Assembly (NCBI GenBank): GCA_022925895.1
Contig: JAKSYS010000171.1
Location: 34,554 to 98,553 of the forward strand
Origin: Fragilaria crotonensis
Taxonomy: Eukaryota; Bacillariophyta; Fragilariophyceae; Fragilariales; Fragilariaceae
Direction: 5' to 3'
Length of the DNA: 64,000 bases
Shown: piece by piece, positions 45,622-56,850 of the stretch
Layout of the letters: each line of letters starts with the position of its first letter
Numbering within the stretch: position 1 is the stretch's first letter
Program-made: the position numbers and the translations under genes
The notes under the pieces: generated by a model
Database searches by the model: none
What the model saw: only the letters and a program-made list of their open reading frames with translations
Told to the model about the DNA's origin: nothing

Positions 45622-46440
45622 GTCGCAACAGTTACAGAGTTACAGTACTTGTGGATGCACAGAGTGCAGACCCCAAGTGTGATGCACCAATTGTGTTGTC
45701 GGCAATCTGAAATCGCAACTCACGATAAATCACATTTCTGAAACATGGAATGGAGCGCCATGAGTCTATGTGATGGTTTCGAAGAACAATTAAAACTAAT
45801 AGTGCTTGTAGTGCAATTGTATGATATGCGAATCAACAAAAGCTAAGAACCACCAAACACACACACACCACCGACGATGACGATCTTGTGCTGTCTTTCT
45901 TTCTCTTGGCGTGTAGAGTGTAGAGCATCGAGCATGGCGATATGCTATGATGTACTGGATCAGGGGAGTAGTGTACGGCCTAGTAGAGTAGAACCTGATA
46001 CCTTTGCTGGTGCTGTGGTGCTGTACTGTACGACTCTGCGTTGACATGTGCGCCTATATATGGAATCACGTACAGTACAACCACTACATGGCATGTGGTA
46101 CCGTACTGGTTGCATAAATACCAGGTACTGTAGCATGAAATCTATGGATGAGGTCTGACATGGATCCCGTTGTCAAGGATCACGCCTTTCACCTTCAGCA
46201 TCACGCCATTCATCATTCAAATTGAATACACTGGTATCTTATTCCCATCACCTCGCTTCTTAGCTCTACATCAGTCGCAATCACTAAACAATCAACAGTG
46301 AACTCATTGCCCATTGCTGAATTGGCTTGGCAAATACTCCGAGTTATACTGATTGCTATTGCTAGTAGTTGTAAACAGTGCAATTGGTATTGCAACTCGA
46401 CACAGAAACCACTATTGCAACTTGCAACACCCAACGGAAC
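45622..46440. promoter_or_regulatory. Divergent intergenic region
   Basis: Separates the minus-strand sulfotransferase-like gene from the plus-strand gene at 46441. GTAC-rich at 45980-46130; no gene. Confidence 0.4.
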
Positions 46441-47859
46441 ATGAAACGTGGCTTTCTCAATGACACCAAGAATATCAACCCGAAAAGTAAGGATGGACAA
46501 GAGCAACCGCAACAACGTATGGGTTCATGTACAAATGGACTTCGCGATGATTTCAAAGCAGCACCTAACCATTTTCGTTCGGAAGATCGCGTAGGGGTGA
46601 CGTTCAACAGAGGACCGAGTGCATGGGGCACCACTAGTGCATGGGGTAGCAGCAGTGTTGAGACGCAATCACAATCGCAGACCAGGATTTCGGCGGATGA
46701 TACCATGCCAGCGTCCCAAAGTCATCAACACCACCAGCAACCGCAACATCAACATGGACCTTGGACAAATTTGAAGAAATCAACACATGAAACTGCTGCT
46801 GAAACTGCCGACGGACTTTCTCATGTCGAGACGATCCATCCATCCTTGACTGGTACTGATATTTCATGCATGACGTCTGACCAGTCCATCGGCACTCCAT
46901 TCCCCGACACGTGTGCCATGAAAGACGACACTCCGACGATAGTCAACGCTGCCACAAATCTTGATCGGAGTATCCCATATGCTGGCGAACCCTTGCTCCC
47001 ATGCAAAACTACTGGCGTCCCCAAGGCCGCACTGTCCGGTTGGTACGGTCAGAAACCTCGCAGTCATCAACTTTCTAAACTTCAATACGTGTGTTGGCAT
47101 GATGGTGGGATGCCGCACAAATTGCAATTCTCATGTGTCTTTGTGTGTCCTCTGACGGGAGAATGCTTTGCCAGTGGTCGTTATGGTGCTGATCCCAAGG
47201 CGTATCATGTGGAGGAGGATTCCACTTCTCGTCATGGTGATGGTGGTCCTGCTGGTGGTACTGGCGGTGGTGTGATTGTGTGGTACAGTAAGTCAAAAAA
47301 GCCACATCCGATCGTGCACTTGCGCGATGCATCTGTTCGTATCCCCTTGTAGGACGTTGTCTCTCACGTGAATTCATGTTTTGCTTGCCATTGTCTACAT
47401 CATGGTCATCATTGTGATTCATGCTGTTTCTTTTGTTGTGCAGAAAAAAAGGCAAACGCCGAACACGGTGCCGCCGCTCGTGCCTATGATTGTTTCAGTT
47501 ATCGACATTACTTTGCGACATCGACTCGATCGGTGCATTTGGGCCTTGAACGTCCCTATTTGGAAATGACCATGGCCAAGGATTTGGATCCAACGTCGTT
47601 ACCGCCGCCACTTCCAGTACTGCCGGCGGAAGTTCAAACAAAGATTGACACTTTGAAGCAAGAAGCTTATAAGAGACGTCAAGTACTGGAGTGGAATGAC
47701 ACTGTGGATCAACAGATGGAAGAACAACAACAAGAGGAGGAACAGAAACGAGCCAAGATGGAGATGACGCTTGCAGAAGAGTATCGTAAGGTCCGCAGCA
47801 CTGATGGAGAGGACTACGCTAAAACAACCTTTGATGATGCAGTGGAAGAAGGTTGGTGA
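46441..47859 (+). CDS. Unknown protein with conserved-looking C-terminal module, two exons
   Basis: Exon 1 46441-47287 (ATG at 46441; upstream only GTG). The intron 47288-47443 (156 bp) has donor GTAAGT and acceptor TTGTTGTGCAG. Exon 2 is 47444-47859. The splice is phase 1 and gives 420 residues. Without it exon 1 reads into a stop at 47350. The N-terminal 200 residues are Gln/Ser/His-rich and disordered. Around the splice is a compact module: LQYVCWHDGGMPHKLQFSCV, CPLTGECFASGRYG, then (after splicing) VIVWYKKKANAEHGAAARAY and DCFSYRHYF. The 'GxxYxxxxxAxxAAARAYD' pattern recalls AP2-type DNA-binding domains, but I do not assign it. The C-terminus is a charged coiled-coil-like helix (QQMEEQQQEEEQKRAKMEM). 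Confidence 0.65.
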
Positions 47860-48007
47860 TTGTTTATCAGGGCTTCTTACGTCAAGCGTCATTTGTGCGT
47901 CGTGGTCGTCATGACTGTTACGTTTCGCCTTCTTTTGAATTGCTCTGCAAGTTCCAAGGACCAAAACTATCCCCACAAACTGTTCGGGAGTTGCGGTGTG
48001 GCGTGTT

Positions 48008-48557
48008 CTAGAGAATCCGAACTAGGACGAGGCACGTAGACGCGTGCAATCGGCAGGGAGTTTGGCACTCAACGGCGATGATGCGCTGGATCCACGGCTC
48101 AAAGTCAGGTTTCGGAGCATAAACGCCACTCTTCCGAACTCCCTTGAGTGCATGGAAGACACGTGGTCGCAAGACGAGCTTCCGCTTCAGGAACTCGCGC
48201 ATATTCCATCACGGCTTCCTTGAAATTCTCCCTGGTCACTCCTGAAGCAGGAAGACCAAGCGGATCAGGTGGTAGTGGTAAACCTCCTGGTGCAGCAGCT
48301 TGCGCTTGAGCTGCCTGAATAGCCTGAACAAAGGCGTTCACGTTCTCCCAGCCAAAAATCACGGGCGGGTCATCTTCCACGTGAAGAGCGAGTTCCATGA
48401 TCTCATCAAAGAGGTGTTCCTCTCCATTCCTCTTCAAAACATCTTTGAGCAGGGTAGCATTGGCATTGATTGCGATAGAAACTTCTTCACCGTGCACCGA
48501 AGTCGAAACAACAGGCATTACGATGCGATCCTCGTTTTCACTTTCCATGGAAGGCAT
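48008..48557 (-). CDS. Unknown small protein (one frame break)
   Basis: Start at 48557 (MPSMESENEDRIVMPVV). An acidic/hydrophobic segment (HLFDEIMELALHVEDDPPVI), an Ala/Pro linker (QAAQAQAAAPGGLPLPPDP) and NFKEAVMEYAR follow. At about 48195 the sensible reading passes to another frame (EFLKRKLVLRPRVFHALKGV, then APKPDFEPWIQRIIAVE), as if one base were inserted in a gcgcg run. Together about 180 residues. No family recognised. The second part lacks an independent convincing start, so one gene is more likely than two. Confidence 0.5.
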
Positions 48558-49369
48558 GTGGTAGAGATTAGGAAAGAGGTTAGCCTTGTACAATACAACC
48601 GGAGCTATCGATGTGACTGAGCGATGTGTTTGATGTCGGAAAAAAGACGGAAGCAACAAGAAGCGAACTTAGCACGGGGCGAAGGTTTTGCAAAATACTT
48701 TAGAATAAATTGTGAACTATTTTGTAAGGTCAACTTATGGATCCCTCGATGTCTCTCCTGTAGAACGTGCGCTCGGTTTGTATGCAACTGTGTGTCGATT
48801 ATGTAGACTCGTCGTTGACGGCCATACATGCCCGAAGTGCGTCCGGAATGATGCGGTCGTTTCTACCAATGGGAATCGTTCCCATATTTCGTCGACGCAT
48901 GTTTGTGTGTTCGAGTGTCAGTTGAATCCTGTTCATTCACACACGCAGTCATTTCGTAAGTGATCGAAACACGGTCCCGGTGGCCTAGTAGAGTGCCAGT
49001 GCCGAAACCCACGATGTTGGAATTTTTGTGAGATCTTGCGCGCCGATCAAAGAAAGGAATCTGATCGAGCGTGCCGCCAAATTATGTACAGTAGATCGAT
49101 CTTTATCTGTTCTCTCTCAAAGCCATCGATCAAATGCGTATCATACACGTACTTGTGCTACTGGTGCTTGATTCTACTCTGCTGAATGATAATGTACTTC
49201 CACGTGGAAGTAAATCAATTCGACAACATTGAGGACCCAGAACCGGTCCTGAGCCTAGTCTAGAACGAATCTAAACTCGCTTCTCTTGTGTCACGAAAAC
49301 TAGCACAACATCCTCGCCAGCGCCAACAATCCCAAAACACTGCGCACACATTACCACAGCATCGAAACC
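48558..49369. other. Divergent intergenic region
   Basis: Upstream of the minus-strand unknown gene and of the FAHD1-like gene. No gene recognised; short frames only. Confidence 0.45.
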
Positions 49370-50104
49370 ATGGCCAACCATGCATTGTTGTTTGCCGTTC
49401 GTCAAGCGACCCTCCCAATAACTAGTTCTTCCAAACTTTTCCCCATTCATCGCATATACTGCATAGGACGAAACTACCGCGAACATGCGTTGGAAATGGG
49501 ACAGAAACCAGGCAATGCCGAACTTGGCGAACCATTTCATTTTCAGAAACCTGCCGATGCCATAACAACGTCACCATTGGTTCCGTATCCAACGAAAACA
49601 AACAATCTTCACTACGAAGCGGAGTTGGTAGTTGCCATTGGAAAACAAGGACATGATCTACAAACTTTAGAACAGGCAGAAGATTTAATTTTTGGATATG
49701 CTTTGGGATGTGACTTGACACGACGGGATTTGCAAAACGAGGCCAAGAAACTATCACGACCATGGGACGCATCCAAAGGATTTGACTATAGTGCTCCGAT
49801 AACATCCATTGTACCCAAAAGTGACATTGTTGGAGCTACTGGTACTGATGAATTCTTGAAAACAGAAATCAAGCTGTGGGTCAATGACGAACTCAAACAG
49901 TCGGCAACATTGGATCAAATGATTTGGACTATTCCAGAAATCATTCAATACTTGTCGCGATACTTCACCCTCCTTCCGGGGGATTTGGTCATGACGGGCA
50001 CACCAGCTGGAGTCGGACCCCTTGGCGTGGGAGATCATGTGCGGATACAGTGTGGAGACCAACTTCCGGAATGTACCTTTGAGATTGTTGCGCCACATAA
50101 CTAG
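49370..50104 (+). CDS. Fumarylacetoacetate hydrolase family protein, FAHD1-like
   Basis: 244 residues, close to the ~220-230 of animal FAHD1. The ATG at 49370 has good context (aaaccATGgc). Family features in order: IYCIGRNYREHALEMG, GEPFHFQKPADA, metal-ligand region LHYEAELVVAIG (Glu), GYALGCDLTRRDLQNEAK (Asp) and the Lys of WDASKGFD. The C-terminal GDLVMTGTPAGVGPL is the family's most conserved strand-turn. FAHD1 acts in mitochondria as oxaloacetate decarboxylase/acylpyruvate hydrolase. A short N-terminal extension could serve targeting (inference). The frame is intact. Confidence 0.92.
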   Translation: MANHALLFAVRQATLPITSSSKLFPIHRIYCIGRNYREHALEMGQKPGNAELGEPFHFQKPADAITTSPLVPYPTKTNNLHYEAELVVAIGKQGHDLQTLEQAEDLIFGYALGCDLTRRDLQNEAKKLSRPWDASKGFDYSAPITSIVPKSDIVGATGTDEFLKTEIKLWVNDELKQSATLDQMIWTIPEIIQYLSRYFTLLPGDLVMTGTPAGVGPLGVGDHVRIQCGDQLPECTFEIVAPHN

Positions 50105-50468
50105 TTGTTTTTGTTTCTGATGATGTTGCTACAGCTGGTTTCTTGTCGGTATTCACTTGGATCAATCACCAAACTTCATTCTTGATGAATGTCGGCATGA
50201 CGACTATTGAGATTCACATAGGCACCATGTTCACTTTACTCTGTACATTCATGCACGCGTCACGGTGTAGAACAGAACATCATCATCTTATAAATGGTAT
50301 TTGGTACTTGCTCCGACTCCATTGCGTATAAAAGATGTAGAGTCAGGCTGTCGGGTCCATTCGTTGCTAAACATGACCGAGCGAACGGTACCATCGAAAC
50401 ATCGAATGGGGCTACGACAAAGCAGGCGACGGGCATCATTCCAAGACATGACGTTCACATGCACCTTT
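50105..50468. other. Convergent 3' intergenic region
   Basis: 364 bp between the stops of the FAHD1-like gene and the minus-strand hydrolase; no gene seen. Confidence 0.45.
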
Positions 50469-51664
50469 TTACTTCAACGAAATGCCCGACTGCTCCATCA
50501 ACCAATCGAGCACTTCATCTCGATACTCGGCAGTCATTTCGTGCACCCCATACGATGCAGCAATCTCTTCCACCATGGATGCCCACAACCACGAGTGATT
50601 ATCAAAGGCTAGGTGCTCTGAGATTTCACCGAGCTGTTTCTTGTGGTCTTTCTGCATCATGTCCGCTGAGTCCAATTGTGCACGGGAGAAATGTGTATTC
50701 CATTTACCACTATTGAAGGATTCGAGAACCGTATAGTCGGACCCGAGGAGGGCATTCTCATCATCACCACCACCGTCACGCTGAGCAGCAGCATCAAGAA
50801 AACGGGTACAACGATCCTTACCGAGTTCAGGAATCCGCTCGGCGCACAATTGTGGTGTCAGAGGATGCGGGTCGACGGACCAAGCACGATTTGAAACCCC
50901 AAGCTCGGTCAATTCCCTGTCACTTGAGGAATCGCAATTTTGGAATGTTCATCACGAGGCATGTAGACGAACGCTGTTGCGGGCAGTGTCGTGACGGGTG
51001 ACGAGGTGTCTTCTCGTGAGAAGGACGCGGTCATAATGTACGATGCCATGGCCTTGAATTTCAAAACTTTGTAGGCCGCAAACAAGAATGCACCTCCACT
51101 GGAGGCCCCCATCCCAATGCGTGGCAGGTCCTCTGACAGTTGGACAGTTTGGATCCATGTAGTAAAGACTGTGGAGAGGTCTTTCGAATCTCGTTTTCGT
51201 GACCAACACCCCGAGCCACGATCGGCTGATGTGATGGACAGGACCGCCAAACCTCGATCGAGTGCTGCCTGTGCGACAAGGCGGTCCTCGGGTAGATAAA
51301 AGAAATCTTGGCCGCCATGATTGCATCCGTGAAAGAACACCAGAATGCCCTTGACTTTGTGATTGATGTCTTGTAATGGTAATAGGTAAAATAGTTCGGT
51401 AGAACCAATAAGACTCGCATGTGGACGAAGGACGGGAACGCTGGGAGCTGTGGTTCCTGCATCCAACAAGGATTGCGCATGGGATACACCTCTATTCTCA
51501 GTGGCATCGTTGGGTTTTTCCGTCTCATCAGCATATTTATTCAAATATTGTAACCATCCAACGCATAAACAAATCATTACTGTCACACAAACTCTCCGCC
51601 AGAAGGTGGTGGTAGAGTTAACAGGCGGACGTGTACGCAAATTCATTGCATTTCGAAACATCAT
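50469..51664 (-). CDS. Membrane-anchored alpha/beta hydrolase (one frame break)
   Basis: Start at the ATG pair at 51664 (MMFRNAMNLRTRPPV); the longer frame to 51763 begins with TTG. A signal-anchor helix (VCVTVMICLCVGWLQYL) is followed by a lumenal alpha/beta-hydrolase: ILVFFHGCNHGGQDFF (oxyanion HG), AVLSITSADRGSGCW and the nucleophile elbow RIGMGASSGGAFLF. The first frame stops after HSKIAIPQV (about 50930). The next frame, open over the same point, continues ELTELGVSNRAWSVDPHPLT, with a C-terminal part ending DEVLDWLMEQSG. That part contains NHSWLWASMVEEIAASYG, where the catalytic His should lie. The break behaves as one missing base. About 398 residues. Substrate unknown. Confidence 0.7.
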
Positions 51665-51904
51665 TGCTTTGTTCTCCGTACAATAGTAAGGACGCCTACA
51701 CCGAAATATGAGCACGATATACCAGATTGCAGCTTGGTGTTGTCGTGGCGATGATGGACGCAATGAAAGAACCCAGATTAGATGACAAATGGAAATGTTG
51801 TTGTTGTAATTAACAGAGATGAAATCTTTGAGTTCGCGATTTGCGCGGGATCACCAACTCTCAAACCTCCCGTACGTGCATGTACAGACCAGTAGACTAC
51901 AGTA
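51665..51904. other. Flank left of the DIRS-like element
   Basis: 240 bp containing the hydrolase promoter side; it ends at the element's left border (tagactacagta before ccgatagcgg). Confidence 0.4.
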
Positions 51905-52223
51905 CCGATAGCGGCAGCGTGGACGGGAGGCCCCACCACGGGACGCGCGTCAGCAACTGCCACCAGCTAATTGCAAGTGATGACGCGCGCGATTGCATTG
52001 ACACCCCGTACTACCACCTACGGGGACGATACGTGAGAAAAAGAATTTTGGCACTTGAACCGAGGAACAACGACTTGCTGCACTCATTGTTTGCCAAACC
52101 AGGTCGAACGACCAGTTAGCAACACCGAGAGCTACCCGCACGCCGTGTCGTTGCACCTGCCATATAGCAGGTCCTGCGAGACAGTGTAGGCAAGCCAAGC
52201 TTAGTGAGTCTACGTTTTTAAAA
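51905..52223 (+). repeat. A1, left split direct repeat
   Basis: 319 bp, identical by eye to 57871-58189 except T/G at 52202 versus 58168. It contains a small cccgta...tacggg inverted repeat near 52007-52027. Confidence 0.95.
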
Positions 52224-52261
52224 GGTTCACAGTCGGCACACATCGAATCGGACGATTCAAC

Positions 52262-54480
52262 ATGGCACAACCGTATTTTGGAGACGCAGGTGCCCAGGTG
52301 GCTGAACCACCTCGAGCGATACTACCTCCGGCAATGAACCCGGTTGGCCCCGCTCTTCCTGCAGGACCGGCCGCACGTACCTACCGCCAGTACTACAGCG
52401 AACGAGGACATGTTCCCCCACCAGAGCGAGTTGCAGGCTACTTGGCTGGATACCGCTTTGCAGATGGAGGCGGGGGCATAGTACCTACACCAGCTGCACT
52501 CCGAGACCAGACTGTTACACACAGTGACCGTCAGTCCATGACCTTCCTGTGCTTAATCCCAGGAACAGAGGGACCCGGGGAAGTGGCTATTGTCCATCGG
52601 TTTGTCCGATATCTGGATACCCTGGAGACGAACCGACCGGGTACAATGACAAGGTGTTAGGCTTGCTGGGTGATATCCTCCCCCACCAGTATCCGGTCGT
52701 CGAAATACCGAACACGGCATTTCACCTGGTGGGAACACCAGTGCGAGTACCCACACTCCAGGCCATGAATGCCTTGGTAGCGACATGGGACGACCCCGTG
52801 ACGGCGTTGGGTCCATACACCGAACAGGACCCAGAAACAGAAGTGGTGCGGCCTCGCTATTTGCAGTTGGTTCCAGGACGCCTTGCGGCTATACTGGTAC
52901 ACCGGCGTCGAGTCCGCCCAAAAGACGCCTACCTGGAGCTTATTGGGGCCATACAGGCTGAAGGACCTATGGAGGCATATAGCGATGTGCTTATTTGGCT
53001 GAGAGCAGCCTGCACGGCACGCGGAGGTGGCGGAGCACAGAACGCTGTCCCCAGTGTACTACAGACTTTCACGCCATTGCTTTTACCACCCGACGTCTAC
53101 GAGTATGTCACTAGTAAGGTTCAGGCGGATTTGCCTGCCCTCTTGCCCCACAACGAGGCTTTGGGTACCACCGACGCTCTTGTAGGCGCCATACGAGCGC
53201 TAACCACTCCACGAGCAAACGTTGCTGACCCCGGAGAAGGCGAAGGGGAGCGCATGGCAAAGGAGCCGAGGAGCGTAGCGGAGGCGTACCGTGAGACGTA
53301 TCGCACTCTTCTGCGATTTGGTAACGTCACTGATGTGACAGAACTGGCCCCTGTGTGGCAGCGGCTAGCCAACTGCTTGAAGAGCGAGCAGCACACAGTG
53401 TTGACCCAGGAATTCCAAAAGGTATGCATGGCACGTGGGCTGTCCACTGAGTATTATGTCCCGATAGTGACATCCACCCTCAAGCAGATGATTGTCAGTT
53501 TCCAATTCGTTGGTTTTGGGTCAGACGACCTTACCTTGGGCTGCCAGCCCTTCTTGGTCACCTATTCAGGTCGCGCCAATCACTACCAGGTCCTCGCAGC
53601 CGCAGACGTGGGAAACCAGCTAGCGCAAGGCGACCAGACAGCCAGCCTGGGAGACTATAAGGCAATCAGGGATACGGAAAAGGTGAAATTGCCCAAGGAT
53701 GTAGCCGAGACGTGCATTACCTTGTGTCGCTTTGCGGTGTTGTGCCAGGTACTGTTCCAAGGCACGGGCCCAGCACATCCACTAGTCGACGCTATGTGGA
53801 CCACAGCATTGAGCCTACAGAACCTTGCACCTGCAGTCACCGACCGGTACCAATCGCTTCTGGGCATATCGGGAGTGGCGCAAACTTACTTCGCACGCAT
53901 CCTGCGCGCGGTCCAACTGGGGGTACACGATTACCTCCAAGCCGTTGCAACCAACATTGTCGATAGCGTGGCAGGCATTGAGAGACCCAATTTCTCGGGG
54001 TTGCTGCAGGACTTGAAACGGGGGACGTTTCACCAGTCAACCAACTGGATTCCCCTCCCCCCGGAGTATTTGGGCAGCCTCACACTGCCCACGTCAAGCG
54101 CCAGTGGCGGTAGTCGAAGTGGGGTAGCGGCCAGCGCTATTGCGTCATCAGCCTCGGTTGGTACCGCCGTGTCCTCGATCACACACGATCAGTCCACCCA
54201 GCGAGAGAGTGTTGCGAGAATTGAGAACCCGGCGCCAGACAGCGAATTTGCAACCCTCACGTTGCGCGCCGGGGGCACGCGTACCATCCTCCGGGCCAAT
54301 AGGCCACCTGCCAACGACGCAGGCAACGAGTTCTGCGTGGCGTGGTGGACCCGAAGTGGCTGCTATCCAAACTGCGGCCGCCGCAACACCCATCAACCGT
54401 TCGCTTCCCCAGCTGAGCGGGCCCGCTTGATGGCATATGTTCGCCAGCACCTCGTCGCACCGTCGCCAACCTCGGCCTGA
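52262..54480 (+). CDS. DIRS-like element gag (ORF1), one frame break
   Basis: Starts ATGGCACAACC at 52262, 39 bp after A1, and encodes a Pro/Ala-rich N-terminus. At about 52640 the reading passes from one frame to another (LDTLETNRPG then YNDKVLGLLGDILPHQ), as if one base were missing. Then about 610 residues continue to a TGA at 54478-54480. The middle is helical (AYRETYRTLLRFGNVTDV, YFARILRAVQLGVHDYL). The C-terminus carries a Cys/His cluster, EFCVAWWTRSGCYPNCGRRN then THQPF, spacing C-x7-C-x3-C-x5-H, probably a zinc-binding nucleic-acid module in place of the retroviral zinc knuckle. Total about 738 residues. The function as the element's capsid-like protein is inferred from position. Confidence 0.8.
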
Positions 54481-54539
54481 CTGGTAGGCCAGGGGGAGGT
54501 CGCGACAAGGAATCACTCACCGCGACCACCACCCTGGCC
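54478..54539 (+). promoter_or_regulatory. Candidate stop-codon readthrough signal: TGA plus 3' stem-loop
   Basis: TGA (54478-54480) is followed by CTGGTA, then a predicted stem. GGCCAGGG (54487-54494) pairs with CCCTGGCC (54532-54539). After a small internal loop, GGTCGCG (54498-54504) pairs with CGCGACC (54521-54527), with a 16-base apical loop. That is 15 Watson-Crick pairs, nearly all G-C. The same frame stays open for 41 codons without any ATG before the RT open frame. Position and geometry match known readthrough stimulators that sit a few bases 3' of a leaky UGA. Confidence 0.65.
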
Positions 54540-56850
54540 ACCCGACCCCCCGGCACCAGGTCTTCTCACCGCCGGTACGGGGTCCCCACGGAAACGAAAG
54601 GCCGTGGCACTGACTGATGCCGAACGAACGCTTGGTAAGTTAGCAATGTTTTATGCGACGGAGTTACGGACGAAAGGATGGCGGCAGCTGGTCACAGAGT
54701 CGCGGGGTCTCTCAAACATCGCGCCAATGGCAAATCACATACCACACAAAGCTGCTCGGCTGCTGGGGCATCTGGGGAAGCGAGGAGTGGGTGTCACAAT
54801 GCACACGCCGCCATGGTCCGTGGAACGAAAGAACCGAGCCCTCACCCGTGGACCACACAAGTCGTCGCACGGAGAGCGGGAGTTCGTGAGTGCGGAGATG
54901 ATCGACTTCTGCCGGCAGGGGTATTGGGTGGTGCTCCCACAGGATGTGGTATCCGAGTGGCCGCATCTACGGATTTCACCCTTGGGGGTGGTGCCCCAGC
55001 GTGATCGCAGACCGAGGCTCATCGTCGATTACTCATTCTCGGATGTCAACAACGAAACTGTACAACTGGCTCCCAAGGAGGCTATGCAATTTGGCCGTGC
55101 CTTGCAACGGGTTTTCACAACCATTGTTCACGCGAACCGCCGGTATGGGCCGGTCTACCTCTCTAAAATAGACATTGCCGACGGTTTCTATCGTGTCTGG
55201 CTGCAAATCGACGACATACCGAAACTTGGCGTCGCGCTCCCTACTGCTCCAGGATCCAGCCCATTGGTCGCTTTCCCTCTTGCTTTGCCAATGGGTTGGG
55301 TCCTCTCCCCTCCTTACTTCACCGTCCTCACCGAAACTGCCAGCGACCTGGCGAATGCAGCCCTGCAGGCACAGCCACCGGACTCGCGTCTCACACAGGC
55401 CCACCGGCTGGAGGCAGTGGCCGACACACCTCCCGCCGACGCCGACTCTTGTGCAATGCTTCCACATGGCCCGCCGCCATCGCTCGCTGTCACTGGGCGT
55501 CCACCAGTCGCGTACGTGGACGTTTACGTCGACGATTTTCTCCTCATGGCTCAGACCATGTCACAGAAACGCAAGGTACTCCGCGCCACGTTGAACGCCA
55601 TCGATGATGTCTTTCGGCCACTTGAATCCGGGGATCCACCCCATCGAACAGAGCCTGCTTCCGTCAAGAAAATGCTCAAAGGTGACGCCTTCTGGTCCAC
55701 CTGGAAGCGAATTCTAGGATGGGACATCGATACCGTATCGGAGACTCTACACTTGCCACCACACCGTGTTGCTCGCCTCCAGGAAATCCTCTCCTGGCTT
55801 CGCCCGCCTACAAAGCGTCTCCCGGTTAAACGGTGGCACCAGTTGCTGGGCGAGTTGCGATCCATGTCACCGGCCCTCTTTTCCATCCTGCAGGAAGCGC
55901 TCAGCCGGGGCGACCGCCACCGGGTCCGCCTCAATCAAGCGGTCTACGATACCGCAACGGACTTCAGCGTCCTCGTGGAGGCCGTGGCAACGCGCCCGAC
56001 TCGTCTTCGCGAGTTGGTACCCACTGCTCCCTCCGATGTGGGCGCATGTGACGCATGTCAAGCGGGCATGGGCGGGGTTTGGTTTGACGCAGTGGATCCA
56101 ACCGCTGCCCCCATTGTGTGGCGGCATCGTTTCCCGCCTCGCATCGCATCGTCCTTGATTACAGCCACCAATAAAACGGGATCCGTGTCGATCTCCGACT
56201 TGGAGCTTGCAGGCACCATCGCTCACAAGGATGTCCTCGCCCGTCATCGCAACGTGGCTGAGCGGACTATATGGGTGGCAAGCGATAATCGCGCGGCCAT
56301 CTCCTGGTCTGCAAAAGGCTCTTCCACATCTGTGGATGCTCGCGCCTACCTTCTCCGGTATAACGCTTTCCATCAACGCGCGCACCGCTACGTAGCCCGC
56401 CATCACTACATCCCCGGGCCCGTGAATGCCATGGCGGACGACGCAAGCCGGTTGTGGACGCTATCCGACGCTGCTCTTCTCACCCACTTTAACACCTCTT
56501 ACCCACAGGCGACCTCCTGGCAAATGCTACATCTGTCGCCCGAGACCAGTGCTTCCTTGATTGGTGCACTCTCACGGAAACGACAGCTATGCGCGGCTCT
56601 GCTCAACGTAGCGCCAACGCCGCCTCATCATGGACGCTCTGGGCGGCCTTTTGTTCCAGCGTCGGCATCGACGCCTCTTGCTTGGATTCCACCAGAGATC
56701 CCATCCCTCTTCTCCAACTCTACGCCCATCGCTACCGCTGCGGCACCCTGGCCCCCGGTCGTCGACCTGTCCGGGCTCGCACGGTGGAAGATGCCGTACG
56801 AGCGGTGGACCAGGCGTACGCCGGGATGGGGGCCCCTGACCCTCGTCTGA
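54481..56850 (+). CDS. Reverse transcriptase-RNase H (DIRS-like pol)
   Basis: Open in the gag frame from directly after the gag TGA to 56848-56850. The first ATG is only at 54646, inside sequence that already looks like pol. Counting from codon 54604: RT motifs LSKIDIADGFYRVWLQ (188-203, catalytic Asp), ALPMGWVLSPPYFTVL (228-242) and YVDVYVDDFLLMAQ (304-317, YVDD). Then come a thumb/connection (KRILGWDID, RLPVKRWHQLLGELRSM) and RNase H with GACDACQAGMGGVWF (Asp), SISDLELAGTIAH (Glu), WVASDNRAAISW (Asp) and YIPGPVNAMADDASRLW (Asp). All expected catalytic acids are present. The last 262 bp overlap the recombinase frame, as in other DIRS-like elements. Confidence 0.92.
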   Translation: MVGQGEVATRNHSPRPPPWPPDPPAPGLLTAGTGSPRKRKAVALTDAERTLGKLAMFYATELRTKGWRQLVTESRGLSNIAPMANHIPHKAARLLGHLGKRGVGVTMHTPPWSVERKNRALTRGPHKSSHGEREFVSAEMIDFCRQGYWVVLPQDVVSEWPHLRISPLGVVPQRDRRPRLIVDYSFSDVNNETVQLAPKEAMQFGRALQRVFTTIVHANRRYGPVYLSKIDIADGFYRVWLQIDDIPKLGVALPTAPGSSPLVAFPLALPMGWVLSPPYFTVLTETASDLANAALQAQPPDSRLTQAHRLEAVADTPPADADSCAMLPHGPPPSLAVTGRPPVAYVDVYVDDFLLMAQTMSQKRKVLRATLNAIDDVFRPLESGDPPHRTEPASVKKMLKGDAFWSTWKRILGWDIDTVSETLHLPPHRVARLQEILSWLRPPTKRLPVKRWHQLLGELRSMSPALFSILQEALSRGDRHRVRLNQAVYDTATDFSVLVEAVATRPTRLRELVPTAPSDVGACDACQAGMGGVWFDAVDPTAAPIVWRHRFPPRIASSLITATNKTGSVSISDLELAGTIAHKDVLARHRNVAERTIWVASDNRAAISWSAKGSSTSVDARAYLLRYNAFHQRAHRYVARHHYIPGPVNAMADDASRLWTLSDAALLTHFNTSYPQATSWQMLHLSPETSASLIGALSRKRQLCAALLNVAPTPPHHGRSGRPFVPASASTPLAWIPPEIPSLFSNSTPIATAAAPWPPVVDLSGLARWKMPYERWTRRTPGWGPLTLV

